The notes beneath the pieces were generated by a model, which had not been told where the DNA came from, searched no databases, and worked only from the letters and a program-made list of their open reading frames with translations. Both the position numbers and the translations under genes were made by a program. From Frankia alni ACN14a (GTDB lineage Bacteria; Actinomycetota; Actinomycetes; Frankiales; Frankiaceae), in assembly GCF_000058485.1 (NCBI RefSeq), contig NC_008278.1, positions 3,590,962-3,654,961 on the forward strand: DNA of 64,000 bases, in the 5' to 3' direction. This document shows positions 1 through 8,034 of the stretch, piece by piece (the stretch's first letter is position 1; each line of letters opens with the position of its first letter).

Positions 1-1614
1 CGGGCGGGCGGCCGGTTGGGGGCGGCCACGGATCTGTACGCGCTCGGCATGGTGTTGTACCTGCTGCTCGGCGGGGTGACGCCGGGCGAGCCGAACCAGT
101 CCGCCGGCGCGGTGCGGGGCAAGCGAGGCGCCCGTGACCTGCGGACGCCGGTCAGGGTGCCCGCGCCGGTCGCCGAGGTGGTCACGCGGGCGCTCGCGGA
201 GAACCCGGCCGACCGGCCGCAGTCCGCGCAGGTGTTCGCGCTCGAACTCGCCCGGGCCGCCGCCAGCGCCTACGGCCCGGGGTGGATCGCCCGCTCGGGT
301 GTTCCGCTGCGGCTCGACGACGACGTCCGCCTCGCCGCCGAGCGGCCCCCGGCCACCATCCACGCGGCGTCGCCGTCGGCCTCGTCGCCGCCGGCCTCGT
401 CGCCGCCGGCCTCGTCATCGCCGGCCTCGTCGCCGCCGGCGTTGGCGCCCAGGGGGAGCCCCGACCGCCGCCGCCATCGCGCGCAGCCGGATCGCCGTCC
501 GACCCCGCAGCCGCCCGCCGGCCGCCGGGGCCGCCGGCGCCTCCTCGCCGTTGCGGCGGCGCTGCTGCTGGCCGTCGCCGGCACGGTGGTCACCGTCGTC
601 GCCAGTCACCAGGATGTGGATCCCCCCGCCGCGGAACCGCTCGGGCCGCCGTTGACCGGCCACACCAACTGGGTGACCTCGGTGGCGTTCTCCACGGACG
701 GGCGCCTCCTCGCCAGCGCCAGCAAGGACGGGACGGTCCGGTTGTGGGCCGTCTCCGACTCCGCCCACGCCCACGCACTCGGTCCGCCCCTGCCCGGCCG
801 CACCGACGGCGTGGTGTCGCTGGCCTTCTCCCCGGACAGCCGCCTCCTCGCCAGCGGCAACTGGGACGCCACGGTCCGGCTCTGGGACGTCTCCGACCCG
901 GCCCACCCACATCCACCCACGATGGTGCCGCCCGCCGATGCCGGCCCGGTGAGCTCGGTGGAGTTCTACCGGGACGACCGCACCCTCGTCGAGAGCAACA
1001 CCGACGGCGTCGTGCGGGTGTGGGACGTGAGCGACCCGGCCCATCCGCAGCCGCGAAGCCGGTTCCCGACGGGTCATACCGACAACAGTTGGGCAAGACC
1101 GGTACTCGCCCCGAACGGCACCGTTCTGGCCGGTCCCGCCGGAGACAACTCGGTGGGGCTGTGGGACATGAGCGATCTGGCCCATCCCCGGATGTTCGGC
1201 CGCCCGCTGAGCGGCCACCGCGGGTCGGTGTACGGGATCGCGTTCTCCACGGATCTGCGGACGCTGGCGACCGGCAGCAAGGACACCACCGTGCGCCTGT
1301 GGGACATCACCGACCCGGCCGCCCCGGCGCCGCTGGGCAGGGCACTGTCCGGGCACACCAGCACCGTGTGGTCGGTGGCGTTCTCCCCGGACGGCCGCAC
1401 GTTGGCAAGCGCCAGCTTCGATCAGACGATACGCCTGTGGGATGTGACCGACCGTGCGCATCCCCGCCCGTTGGGACCGCCCCTGTCCGGCCATACCGAT
1501 TTCGTGCAGTCCGTCGCGTTCTCCCCGGACGGCCGCCTCCTCGCCAGCGGGGGCCGAGACCACACGATCCGGCTGTGGACCATCCCCGCCGGATCCCGGG
1601 CCGCCGGACGCTGA
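1..1614 (+). CDS. Serine/threonine protein kinase with C-terminal WD40 propeller (5' partial)
   Basis: The reading frame is already open at base 1, so the N-terminal kinase lobe lies outside the window. The first ~95 residues are a protein kinase C-lobe: DLYALGMVLYLLLGG matches the subdomain IX region (DxYxLGxxLYxLLxG). A proline/serine/alanine-rich linker follows (imperfect 15-bp repeats near 375-440), then a basic stretch and one hydrophobic membrane segment around residues 180-201. The rest, from about residue 215, is seven WD40-type repeats (GHT..V..VAF...G..LAS...D.T.RLW), enough for a complete seven-bladed propeller; repeats 3 and 4 are degenerate. Family knowledge: actinobacterial kinases of this build have a cytosolic kinase and an extracytoplasmic sensor. 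Inference: the propeller binds a ligand or partner outside the membrane. The substrate is unknown. Confidence 0.93.
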   Translation, partial: RAGGRLGAATDLYALGMVLYLLLGGVTPGEPNQSAGAVRGKRGARDLRTPVRVPAPVAEVVTRALAENPADRPQSAQVFALELARAAASAYGPGWIARSGVPLRLDDDVRLAAERPPATIHAASPSASSPPASSPPASSSPASSPPALAPRGSPDRRRHRAQPDRRPTPQPPAGRRGRRRLLAVAAALLLAVAGTVVTVVASHQDVDPPAAEPLGPPLTGHTNWVTSVAFSTDGRLLASASKDGTVRLWAVSDSAHAHALGPPLPGRTDGVVSLAFSPDSRLLASGNWDATVRLWDVSDPAHPHPPTMVPPADAGPVSSVEFYRDDRTLVESNTDGVVRVWDVSDPAHPQPRSRFPTGHTDNSWARPVLAPNGTVLAGPAGDNSVGLWDMSDLAHPRMFGRPLSGHRGSVYGIAFSTDLRTLATGSKDTTVRLWDITDPAAPAPLGRALSGHTSTVWSVAFSPDGRTLASASFDQTIRLWDVTDRAHPRPLGPPLSGHTDFVQSVAFSPDGRLLASGGRDHTIRLWTIPAGSRAAGR

Positions 1615-1654
1615 CGTCCCCGGAACCGACCGTGTGAGCGAGGGCGACGAAGCG

Positions 1655-2383
1655 ATGACCCTGGACAGGACGGAAGCGACGCGACTGTTCGAGCAGTCGT
1701 ATCGGGCGCTGATGAGCTATCGGTATCTGGGGAAGGACAATCCCCACCTCGACCGTGGGGCGACCCGCGAGACGATGCCCCTGCGGACCGACATGCGCAA
1801 CAGCGCGGGGGGAATCATGGCCGCACCGCTGTGCGTGCTCGCGGTCGAGCCCTGGTGGCTCGACTACCAGGGAGTCGCCGCGATGGTGGCACCGGTGACG
1901 ATGACCTACTCCATGCTGGACGCGATGGGATTCAGCCGATCCGTCGTCGTCGACGCGGACGATCCCGAGCGGCTGATCGCGATCACGACCGGAAGCGGGT
2001 TCGATCTCGGCGTCGTCCCCGACGGGTTCGAACCCATTGACAATCCCGTGGACGAGTTCGACGACGACACGATCCTGCCTCCGTTGTACGAGGCGTTCGG
2101 CGGACACCTCGACGACGACGGCTCCGTCGTGATTGCCGAGCTCTCGCCCGCGCTGGGCGCGCCGACCCGGTCCCTGCACCAGGCTCCGATCAACATCATC
2201 GCGGAGGCTGCCGCGACGGCGGCCCTGCCGATGAGGCGTCCGAGGCGGTGGCCTGGCCGCCGGTGTCCGGGAGAGGTGGACGCTGGCCGGCGTGGCATCC
2301 TCGGGTCATGCAGACCATCTACGAGGCCGTGGGCGGCAGCGAGGGTCTGCTCCGGCTGGCGCAGGCGTGGCATCGGCGGGTGA
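1655..2383 (+). CDS. Hotdog-fold-like hypothetical protein, 3' end runs into globin gene
   Basis: I chose ATG 1655 because it follows the kinase stop by 40 bp with a purine-rich stretch upstream. Residues ~35-180 look like two hotdog (PaaI/thioesterase-like) halves: a segment with MRNSAGGIMAAPLCVLAVEP and a second one with valine-rich strands. This family assignment is inference from pattern only. The last ~45 residues become arginine-rich, and the reading frame continues 76 bp into the downstream globin gene. That overlap is unusually long, so the original stop may have been lost by mutation or frameshift near 2235. No catalytic residue can be named with confidence. Confidence 0.6.
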   Translation: MTLDRTEATRLFEQSYRALMSYRYLGKDNPHLDRGATRETMPLRTDMRNSAGGIMAAPLCVLAVEPWWLDYQGVAAMVAPVTMTYSMLDAMGFSRSVVVDADDPERLIAITTGSGFDLGVVPDGFEPIDNPVDEFDDDTILPPLYEAFGGHLDDDGSVVIAELSPALGAPTRSLHQAPINIIAEAAATAALPMRRPRRWPGRRCPGEVDAGRRGILGSCRPSTRPWAAARVCSGWRRRGIGG

Positions 2384-2757
2384 TGGCCGACGAGGTCGTC
2401 AGCCACGCGTTCAGCCACGGGTTCCACCCGCGGCACAGCGAGCGACTCGCCGCGTACTGGGCGGAGGCCCTCGGCGGTCCTGCCTCGTACTCCGACGCCT
2501 ACGGTGACGAGACGTCGGTCGTGCGGATGCACAGCGGCAACGGTCCGCACGAGGAGATGGACCGCCGGGCGATCGCCTGCTTCGACCAGGCGCTGGCGGA
2601 CGTCCGGCCGCACCTCGGTGAACCTCTTCGGCGGGCGTTGCACGACTACTTCGCCTGGGCCACCACGACGACCATGTCGTCCTACCACGACTCCGCCGAC
2701 GACGTTCCGGTGGGCCTGTTCATCCCGCGATGGTCGTGGAACGGGCTGCAGCGCTGA
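2308..2757 (+). CDS. Truncated hemoglobin-like globin
   Basis: This is a 149-residue protein starting at ATG 2308. It opens with YEAVGGSEGLLRLAQAWHRR, the A/B helix signature of bacterial truncated hemoglobins, followed by ERLAAYWAEALGGP. A histidine in VVRMHSGNG (about residue 75) sits where the proximal heme-ligating F8 histidine of group II truncated hemoglobins is expected. Family role: reversible binding of O2 or NO detoxification in the cytosol. The start overlaps the upstream hotdog-like frame by 76 bp. Length is typical of the family. The subgroup assignment is inference. Confidence 0.85.
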   Translation: MQTIYEAVGGSEGLLRLAQAWHRRVMADEVVSHAFSHGFHPRHSERLAAYWAEALGGPASYSDAYGDETSVVRMHSGNGPHEEMDRRAIACFDQALADVRPHLGEPLRRALHDYFAWATTTTMSSYHDSADDVPVGLFIPRWSWNGLQR

Positions 2758-2897
2758 ATTGTCAGCGTGCATCTCGACGAATCCAGGTCGGGACCACAGG
2801 AAAGCACGGCTATCCCACCGCAGATCCGTTCAGGCCGTCATGCGAGGGTTGCGATACTCGGCGCTGGCAGGCAGTTCCGGGCGGGAGAACGTGCGAG

Positions 2898-4364
2898 GTG
2901 ATCGTGGGCAGCCGGAACCGTGAACGACGCAAAGCCAAGCAGAAGGCCCGCGCGAGCCGCGGCCGCGATCAGGCGGCCGGGCCGGCGGCGGGGCCGTTCT
3001 ACGAGGAGCGCAGCCGCCGTGAGTTGCTGGCGGAGAGGATCGACCGGCTGGTCGTGGCGGCGATGAACGCCCTGATCGACCAGGACGACGCGGCGCTGGC
3101 CGCCTGCGTGGAGTCGCTCGTTGCCACGTCGGGCGGGCCGAGCGGACGTCGGGCCGTCCATCGATCCCTGACCGGCTGGGCCGACCGCAGCGTCGAGGCC
3201 GCCTGGCAGCGCGGCTGGCAGCCGGTCGACGTGCATCGGATCGTGCACCGCCGGGCCGGCCCGCGCCACGCGCGGCTCGCCGTCGACGCGATCGCCCTGC
3301 AGATGCGCCGGTACGCGGCCGCCACCGTCGACGAGCGGTGGAGGGCGCAGCTCGAGGCACTCGACGCCACGGTGTGGTGGGACCGCGACGACGCGTGGCT
3401 CGACGCCTGGGGTGAGCGGGAGAACCGGGACCGGGCGGAGGTCCTCGTCGACACGCTCGACCTGCTCGGCGTGCTGAACACCCTGCCCGAGATCGAGACG
3501 CTGTGCCCCCCGCCGGGCACCGCGCGACGCGACACCGCCGGCCACGGAGAGGAAGACGGCCACGGAGACGGGCACGGAGTCGGAGACGGCCACGGACACG
3601 GCCGGGGAACCGCGGCCGGCCAGGCGTCCGGGCCGCAGCCCGATCCGCGCACGAATCCGCGCATCCTCGACAAGGTCCGGGCGCTGCTGGCGAAGGCCGA
3701 GTCGACCGAGTTCGCCGAGGAGGCCGAGGCGCTCACCGCCAAGGCCCAGGAGCTGATGGCCCGGCACAGCATCGACGAGGCGCTGCTCGCGGCCGCGGCG
3801 GGGGAGGGCTCCCGCGACGCCCCGGCCGGCTGCCGGGTCGGCATCGACAGTTCCTACGAGGTGGCCAAGGCCAGCCTGCTCGACGTGGTCGCGGAGGCGA
3901 ACCGGTGCCGCTCGGTATGGTCGAAGAGCCTCGGGTTCGCGACGGTCATCGGTTTCCGACCCGACCTCGACGCCGTGGAGCTGCTCTACACGTCGCTGCT
4001 GGTCCAGGCGACCGCGGCGATGATGACGGCCGGGTCCCGCCAGGACCGCGCGGGACGATCCCGCACCAGGTCGTTCCGGCAGTCCTTCCTCGCCTCGTTC
4101 GCGGTCCGCATCGGCCAACGCCTGATGGCCGCGACCGAGCAGGTGAGCGAGCAGGCCGCGGCCGAGGCGGGTGACGGCCGCCTGCTGCCCGTGCTCGCAG
4201 CCCGGACGGACTCCGTCCGGGAGGCGACGGAGACGATGTTCCCGGAGATCGTCGCCCGGTCGGTGAGCGCGACCGACCGGGAGGGCTGGGCGTCCGGCCG
4301 GGCCGCCGCCGACCTCGCCTCCCTGCTCACCCGCGACGAGGTGACCGCCGACCCGCGCGGATAG
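2898..4364 (+). CDS. DUF2786 domain protein
   Basis: The 488-residue protein is read from GTG 2898, which has a GGGAG-like sequence upstream; GTG 2904 is an alternative. The N-terminus is basic and lysine/arginine-rich (RNRERRKAKQKARA). A helical middle part has tryptophans. A His/Gly/Asp-rich low-complexity stretch (repeated GHGDGHG-like units, ~3540-3610) precedes a clear DUF2786 signature, ILDKVRALLAKAESTEFAEE, at about residues 252-295, ending ELMARHSID. Function of the domain is not known to me. It stands alone between the globin and the toxin-antitoxin pair. Confidence 0.85.
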   Translation: MIVGSRNRERRKAKQKARASRGRDQAAGPAAGPFYEERSRRELLAERIDRLVVAAMNALIDQDDAALAACVESLVATSGGPSGRRAVHRSLTGWADRSVEAAWQRGWQPVDVHRIVHRRAGPRHARLAVDAIALQMRRYAAATVDERWRAQLEALDATVWWDRDDAWLDAWGERENRDRAEVLVDTLDLLGVLNTLPEIETLCPPPGTARRDTAGHGEEDGHGDGHGVGDGHGHGRGTAAGQASGPQPDPRTNPRILDKVRALLAKAESTEFAEEAEALTAKAQELMARHSIDEALLAAAAGEGSRDAPAGCRVGIDSSYEVAKASLLDVVAEANRCRSVWSKSLGFATVIGFRPDLDAVELLYTSLLVQATAAMMTAGSRQDRAGRSRTRSFRQSFLASFAVRIGQRLMAATEQVSEQAAAEAGDGRLLPVLAARTDSVREATETMFPEIVARSVSATDREGWASGRAAADLASLLTRDEVTADPRG

Positions 4365-4537
4365 CTCGACCGTGCCGGACCGGCGGCAACGGTGGTCTCC
4401 CCGTTGCTCTTGGCGGTCTGCACATGGCGGACAGCATTTGCTTCAAAGATGATCCAGATGGCTCCCACGCGGCGTACGCTGACCGAGCACTGTCCGTCTG
4501 CAGACATGACCCGTCCACCGAGATGACCGGAGGAAAC

Positions 4538-4798
4538 ATGGCCATGACCGACGCCGACATCCGGGTTCCCACCGAGGTACGTGACCGGCTCGCCCGCATC
4601 GCCTCCGCGGAGGGAATGTCCCTGCGGGCCTACCTCACCCGCCTTTCCGACTCCGCGATGACCCCGGGCGAGCGTGCCGAGCGGTCCGGGCGCACGCTGG
4701 CCATCCTGCGGGCCTGGAACGGCTACAACCCGACGGAGGCGGAGATCGCGGAGATCGACGCCAAGCTCGATCCGATGCTCGACCGAGTCCGCCGGTGA
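4538..4798 (+). CDS. Antitoxin of VapBC-like toxin-antitoxin pair
   Basis: This 86-residue protein starts at ATG 4538, preceded by a good GGAGG ribosome binding site at 4529-4533. The N-terminal half (IRVPTEVRDRLARIASAEGM) resembles ribbon-helix-helix DNA-binding antitoxins; the C-terminal half is acidic and likely wraps the toxin. Its stop codon overlaps the start of the next gene by 4 bp (GTGA), the usual antitoxin-toxin layout. Family knowledge: the antitoxin neutralises the toxin and autorepresses the operon. A weak inverted repeat, CGGACAG (4428-4434) and CTGTCCG (4490-4496), upstream could be an operator. Confidence 0.8.
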   Translation: MAMTDADIRVPTEVRDRLARIASAEGMSLRAYLTRLSDSAMTPGERAERSGRTLAILRAWNGYNPTEAEIAEIDAKLDPMLDRVRR

Positions 4799-5175
4799 GC
4801 GCGCCGGCGCACGTCGTGCTCGACCAGACGGCGATGCTCGCCCTCGGTGGCGGCAATGTCGCCGCCTCGCGCCTGGTCGCCCGGGCCGACCGCGGTGACG
4901 ACCTTTACCTGTACGCCCCGACGTGCGCACTGGTCGAAGCGGACCGGGCCCGTCGAGGCGTGGCCGAGCACATCGCCTCCCTGCCTGCGGTGATCGTGCT
5001 GGACCTCGACCTGCCCGCCGCCCTCGCCGTCGCCCGGGAGGAGAGCTGGGCCGCCGCCCACACCCGCTACGCGGCCACCCCGACTCCGGAGCGCATCGAC
5101 GGCGCCGCGGTCGCGACCGCCACCCCGGAGCGCTGGCAGGACCAACCGTTCGACCTCATCAACCTCGCCCGGTGA
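4795..5175 (+). CDS. PIN-domain-like toxin (VapC-like)
   Basis: The 126-residue protein starts at GTG 4795, overlapping the antitoxin stop. It begins with VVLDQTAMLAL, matching the first conserved Asp of PIN nucleases. CALVEADRARRG gives the second acidic position, and the C-terminal DGAAVATATPERW region resembles the end of a PIN domain. Family activity is a Mg-dependent RNase that blocks translation when free of antitoxin. Some PIN acidic residues are not obvious, so it is a divergent member. A 14-bp hairpin terminator follows immediately. Confidence 0.75.
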   Translation: MSAPAHVVLDQTAMLALGGGNVAASRLVARADRGDDLYLYAPTCALVEADRARRGVAEHIASLPAVIVLDLDLPAALAVAREESWAAAHTRYAATPTPERIDGAAVATATPERWQDQPFDLINLAR

Positions 5176-5179
5176 CCAC

Positions 5180-5215
5180 GGCCGAGCCGGGTGTCCGCTC
5201 CCACCCGGCTCGGCC
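5180..5215. terminator. Strong hairpin terminator after the toxin-antitoxin pair
   Basis: GGCCGAGCCGGGTG (5180-5193) and CACCCGGCTCGGCC (5202-5215) form a perfect 14-bp stem with an 8-nt loop, 5 bp after the toxin stop. There is no T-tract, which is common in high-GC actinobacteria. The right arm plus flanking bases recurs at 10781. Confidence 0.75.
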
Positions 5216-5335
5216 GGCCAGCGTCACCTGAACGGCGTCGCACTGGTGCGCACGGCGACCGCCTGCTGTCAATGCCAGCGGGTCGACGTGAACGTCAACA
5301 GGTCATGGTGAACGCATTCTCCCGCCCTGCGCGGA

Positions 5336-6088
5336 TCAGCGCGGATCAGGGTGCGGTGTTGTCCTGCCCTCGGGGGCCTGCCGGGCGCGGGCGCGGTGCA
5401 CCGCCTCATCCACCAGCACCCGCGACAGCTGCGCAACCTTGAGGTGCTGGGACTGGCTCATCGCCCGCGGCCGCTCGAATGCCTCCTCGGGGCCGCTCCC
5501 CGTGCGGCTCATGATGATCCCCAGCGCCTGGTCGATGACAGCGCGGCTGGTCAACGCCTCCTGCAACTGCGCGGCCAGTCGCTGCGCCTGCGCCAGGACC
5601 TGGGCGTTGCGTACCGATACCGCCGCCGGCTGGGCGAAGAGCTCCCCGATCCGAATCGCATTGGGCCCGAACGCGTCCTTGGCATGGGCGTAAACGTTCA
5701 TCGCTCCCACCACCCGATCGGGCAGCAGCAACGGCAGCGAGAGCACGCTGTGCACCCCCATCCGCCCCACCCGTGGGCCGAACCGTGGCCAGCGCGTCTC
5801 CCCGCCCAACGACCCCGACGACTGCGTGCGCCTCGACTGCACCGCCAGCAGGGACGGCCCCTCGCCCAGCCGGTACTGGACGTCGTCCACCACCTGCACG
5901 AATTCGGCGCTGGCCACCACCGTCTGGGCCCGGTTGTCCTCCAGCATCGTCAGGCCGGCGCCCTCCGCCCCCGGAATGGCCTGCACCGCGAACTCCGCGA
6001 TCTGAATCAGCGTTTCGCGCACCGGCCGGAGCCCCGTCAACAGCCCCGACAGTCCCGTCAGGCTCGCCGCCAGATCGTCATCGTCCAC
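5336..6088 (-). CDS. GAF and ANTAR domain protein
   Basis: This is a 250-residue protein starting with MDDDDLAASLTGLSGLLTGL. Residues ~15-165 form a GAF sensor domain (AVQAIPGAEGAGLTMLEDNR, then VVASAEFVQVVDDVQYRLGEGP). Residues ~170-232 form an ANTAR RNA-binding domain (ALTSRAVIDQALGIIMSRTG). Family knowledge: ANTAR proteins bind paired hexaloop RNA hairpins to prevent transcription termination, and the GAF domain senses a small molecule or redox state. In the ANTAR part, FERPRAMSQSQHLKVAQLSR replaces the usual F..L...S...N.K.. run, with Pro-Arg in place of Leu, so RNA binding may be altered. It stands alone. Confidence 0.9.
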   Translation of the reverse strand: MDDDDLAASLTGLSGLLTGLRPVRETLIQIAEFAVQAIPGAEGAGLTMLEDNRAQTVVASAEFVQVVDDVQYRLGEGPSLLAVQSRRTQSSGSLGGETRWPRFGPRVGRMGVHSVLSLPLLLPDRVVGAMNVYAHAKDAFGPNAIRIGELFAQPAAVSVRNAQVLAQAQRLAAQLQEALTSRAVIDQALGIIMSRTGSGPEEAFERPRAMSQSQHLKVAQLSRVLVDEAVHRARARQAPEGRTTPHPDPR

Positions 6089-6352
6089 AGCAGCAGCCCC
6101 TCATGGGTGAGCGTCGCATCAACATCGCCGCGCCCCGAACCGTAGACCAGTAAGTCACCCGCGCGCGGCGCCGGACAGGGCACCTTCGTCACCGAGCGCG
6201 AAGGCGATCACCGTCTCGGGTGGAGGAGGGGGCGTAGCCTGGGGATGCTGAGAACCAGCCGACCCGGGTCGGGGACTGCCGCCCACGCCGCACCCCGCGA
6301 GCATCACTGCTCACCGCCGGGTGCCCCGGTGACCGCCCCGCGGGAGCCACCC

Positions 6353-6586
6353 ATGACCTCCGAAAGCGTGCCCACCTCCGTGCGGGCCCAACCGGCAGCG
6401 GATCTCGGCAGCTACTACGGCACGCACCGGGGCAAGAGCGCCTACGCCCGGGAGACCAGCGCCGGCAGCTGGCAGGTCAAGGTCCACGATCCGACCAACC
6501 GCCTGGCCGGCCACGACGGCTGGCTGTTGCTCGGCACCGGCTGGTCGACGCTGCCCGAGGCCTGCGCCGCCACCGGCCTGAGCTGA
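6353..6586 (+). CDS. Small hypothetical protein
   Basis: The 77-residue protein starts at ATG 6353 behind a CGGGAG ribosome site. It has a Ser/Thr-rich head and a compact C-terminal segment (GSWQVKVHDPTNRLAGHDGW, ending CAATGLS). I recognise no domain, signal peptide or membrane segment. It stands alone; codon use matches a real high-GC gene. Confidence 0.55.
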   Translation: MTSESVPTSVRAQPAADLGSYYGTHRGKSAYARETSAGSWQVKVHDPTNRLAGHDGWLLLGTGWSTLPEACAATGLS

Positions 6587-6746
6587 GCGCCGACGACCTT
6601 GGAGTAGGCGACGCGGTCGACCAGGAGATCGAGCGCGATCGACGAGGCCGGCCGCGAATGTGCCGTCAATGAGGCCTGTCGCGTCCTGCCGCTTCCTGCG
6701 GCCACAGGCAGTCCGGAGCTACGGTAGCTCGGTGGAATTACCGCCA

Positions 6747-7454
6747 ATGGCTGGGAGAACCGATCCCCCGGGTGCACCTGGCCAAGCTTCTGCTCGCCTC
6801 GCGTATTCCACCCTTGACGCCCGCACGCTCAGCGCGTTGAGCGCCGCAGACTCGTCGACGCGGCTTCAGGCGACCCTGGTGGTTGGCACGAACCCCGACT
6901 CCGGCCTCCTCGAGGCGCTCGTGGAACGGTGCGCGGTCGAGCCGGACTTCTTCGTGCGCGACATGCTCACCTGGGCATTGACCCGTCTCCCGGTGGAGAT
7001 CACGGTGCCCAGACTCCGCACGGAGCTGCAGTCCGAGCGCGCCCAGGCCCGAAGCCAGGCGCTGCACACGCTGTCCAAGATCGGGGACGGGAGTGCGTGG
7101 CCCTCGATCACGCGGTCGCTGCTGCACGACCCCGTCGACGAGGTGGCGCGAAGCGCGTGGCGTGCTGCCGTCGTCCTCGTGCCCGCCCGGGAAAAAGAAG
7201 GGCTGGCCGCGGAACTGGCCGCACAACTCGGCCGCGGCGACCGGTCGGTGCACCTGAGTCTGAGCCGAGCCCTCGTCGCACTCGGAGATGTGATCGAGCC
7301 GGCCCTGCAGACGGCAATGGCGAGTGCCGACCCGGCGGTGTGCGCGCATGCCCGCGCCACGGAGCTGCTCCTCCGAGACCCGGAGGCCGGTTTCGACGCA
7401 GCCATCGACGAGGCGAGACGGATCGTCGCCCTCGGGACGCAAGGGCCGACATGA
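6747..7454 (+). CDS. HEAT-repeat protein
   Basis: From ATG 6747 the protein has 235 residues made almost entirely of alternating helices typical of HEAT-like repeats. Examples are DFFVRDMLTWALTRLPVEIT, ARSQALHTLSKIGD and PVDEVARSAWRAAVVLVP. Such solenoids bind other proteins; no enzymatic residues are visible. In many actinobacteria similar repeats follow a MerR-type DNA-binding domain, but no such domain is present here. GTG 6732 is another possible start. Confidence 0.75.
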   Translation: MAGRTDPPGAPGQASARLAYSTLDARTLSALSAADSSTRLQATLVVGTNPDSGLLEALVERCAVEPDFFVRDMLTWALTRLPVEITVPRLRTELQSERAQARSQALHTLSKIGDGSAWPSITRSLLHDPVDEVARSAWRAAVVLVPAREKEGLAAELAAQLGRGDRSVHLSLSRALVALGDVIEPALQTAMASADPAVCAHARATELLLRDPEAGFDAAIDEARRIVALGTQGPT

Positions 7455-7461
7455 CCCGACC

Positions 7462-7832
7462 ATGGCGAGCACGGAGGACCGGACGGCGAGCCTGACCGGG
7501 CGGTGGCGGATCGTGGAGATGGACCTGTGGGATCAGGAGGCCATAGACCTCGTCGAGCCCGGGTTCATCGAGTTCGCCAAGGACGGGACCGGCCAGGTCG
7601 GGTTCATCGCCGTCCGCGGCTGGCTGGACTGCCGTTCCACCGAGCGCGACGGCCGACCCCTCCTCGAGTTCAGTTGGAACGGCGACGATGACGGCGACGA
7701 GGTCAGCGGGCGCGGCTGGGCCGCGCTGGGCGAGGACGGCACGCTCAGCGGGCACCTGTTCTTCCACATGGAGACGACTCCGGCTTCCGTGCGACGCCCG
7801 TCACCGGAGCCGACGCGCAGGACGAGCGTTGA
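7462..7832 (+). pseudogene. Conserved hypothetical protein, frameshifted near its 3' end
   Basis: Starting at ATG 7462, the frame encodes a conserved protein of the type LTGRWRIVEMDLWDQEAIDL, with VEPGFIEF and EVSGRGWAAL. At about 7770 the frame changes. The expected ending, GDDSGFRATPVTGADAQDER then stop, is found only in the next frame (GGA 7770 to TGA 7830-7832). In the original frame the sequence becomes arginine/proline-rich and runs on to 8025. One missing base near 7770 explains this. Family recognition is from memory of similar proteins. Confidence 0.75.
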
Positions 7833-7981
7833 GCGAGTACCGGTACCACGAGTTCCTCGCGGTCGACCGGCCGCTCGACGCGCAGGCGCAGCCCGACGTG
7901 CGCTCGCCGGCTACTCGTGCGCAGATCATCCCTCCGCTGACGACCTATGCCGTGAGACGTGGCCCCTTGTGGATTTGTTGA
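7829..7981 (+). pseudogene. Truncated N-terminus of a conserved SEYxYxEF family protein
   Basis: TTG 7829 overlaps the preceding stop. It begins with SEYRYHEFLAVDRPLDAQ followed by RSPATRAQI, the start of a widespread protein of several hundred residues (usual start SEYQYYEFxAxDRPL). After about residue 33 the similarity ends and the frame stops at 7981. The rest of the gene is absent from this window. The breakpoint near 7928 lies ~100 bp before hsdM, so I read it as a left boundary of inserted DNA. Confidence 0.65.
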
Positions 7982-8034
7982 TAAGGGGGTCAGGGGCGAC
8001 ACCGGACGCGACTACGCACCGGTAGGCTCCCTTC

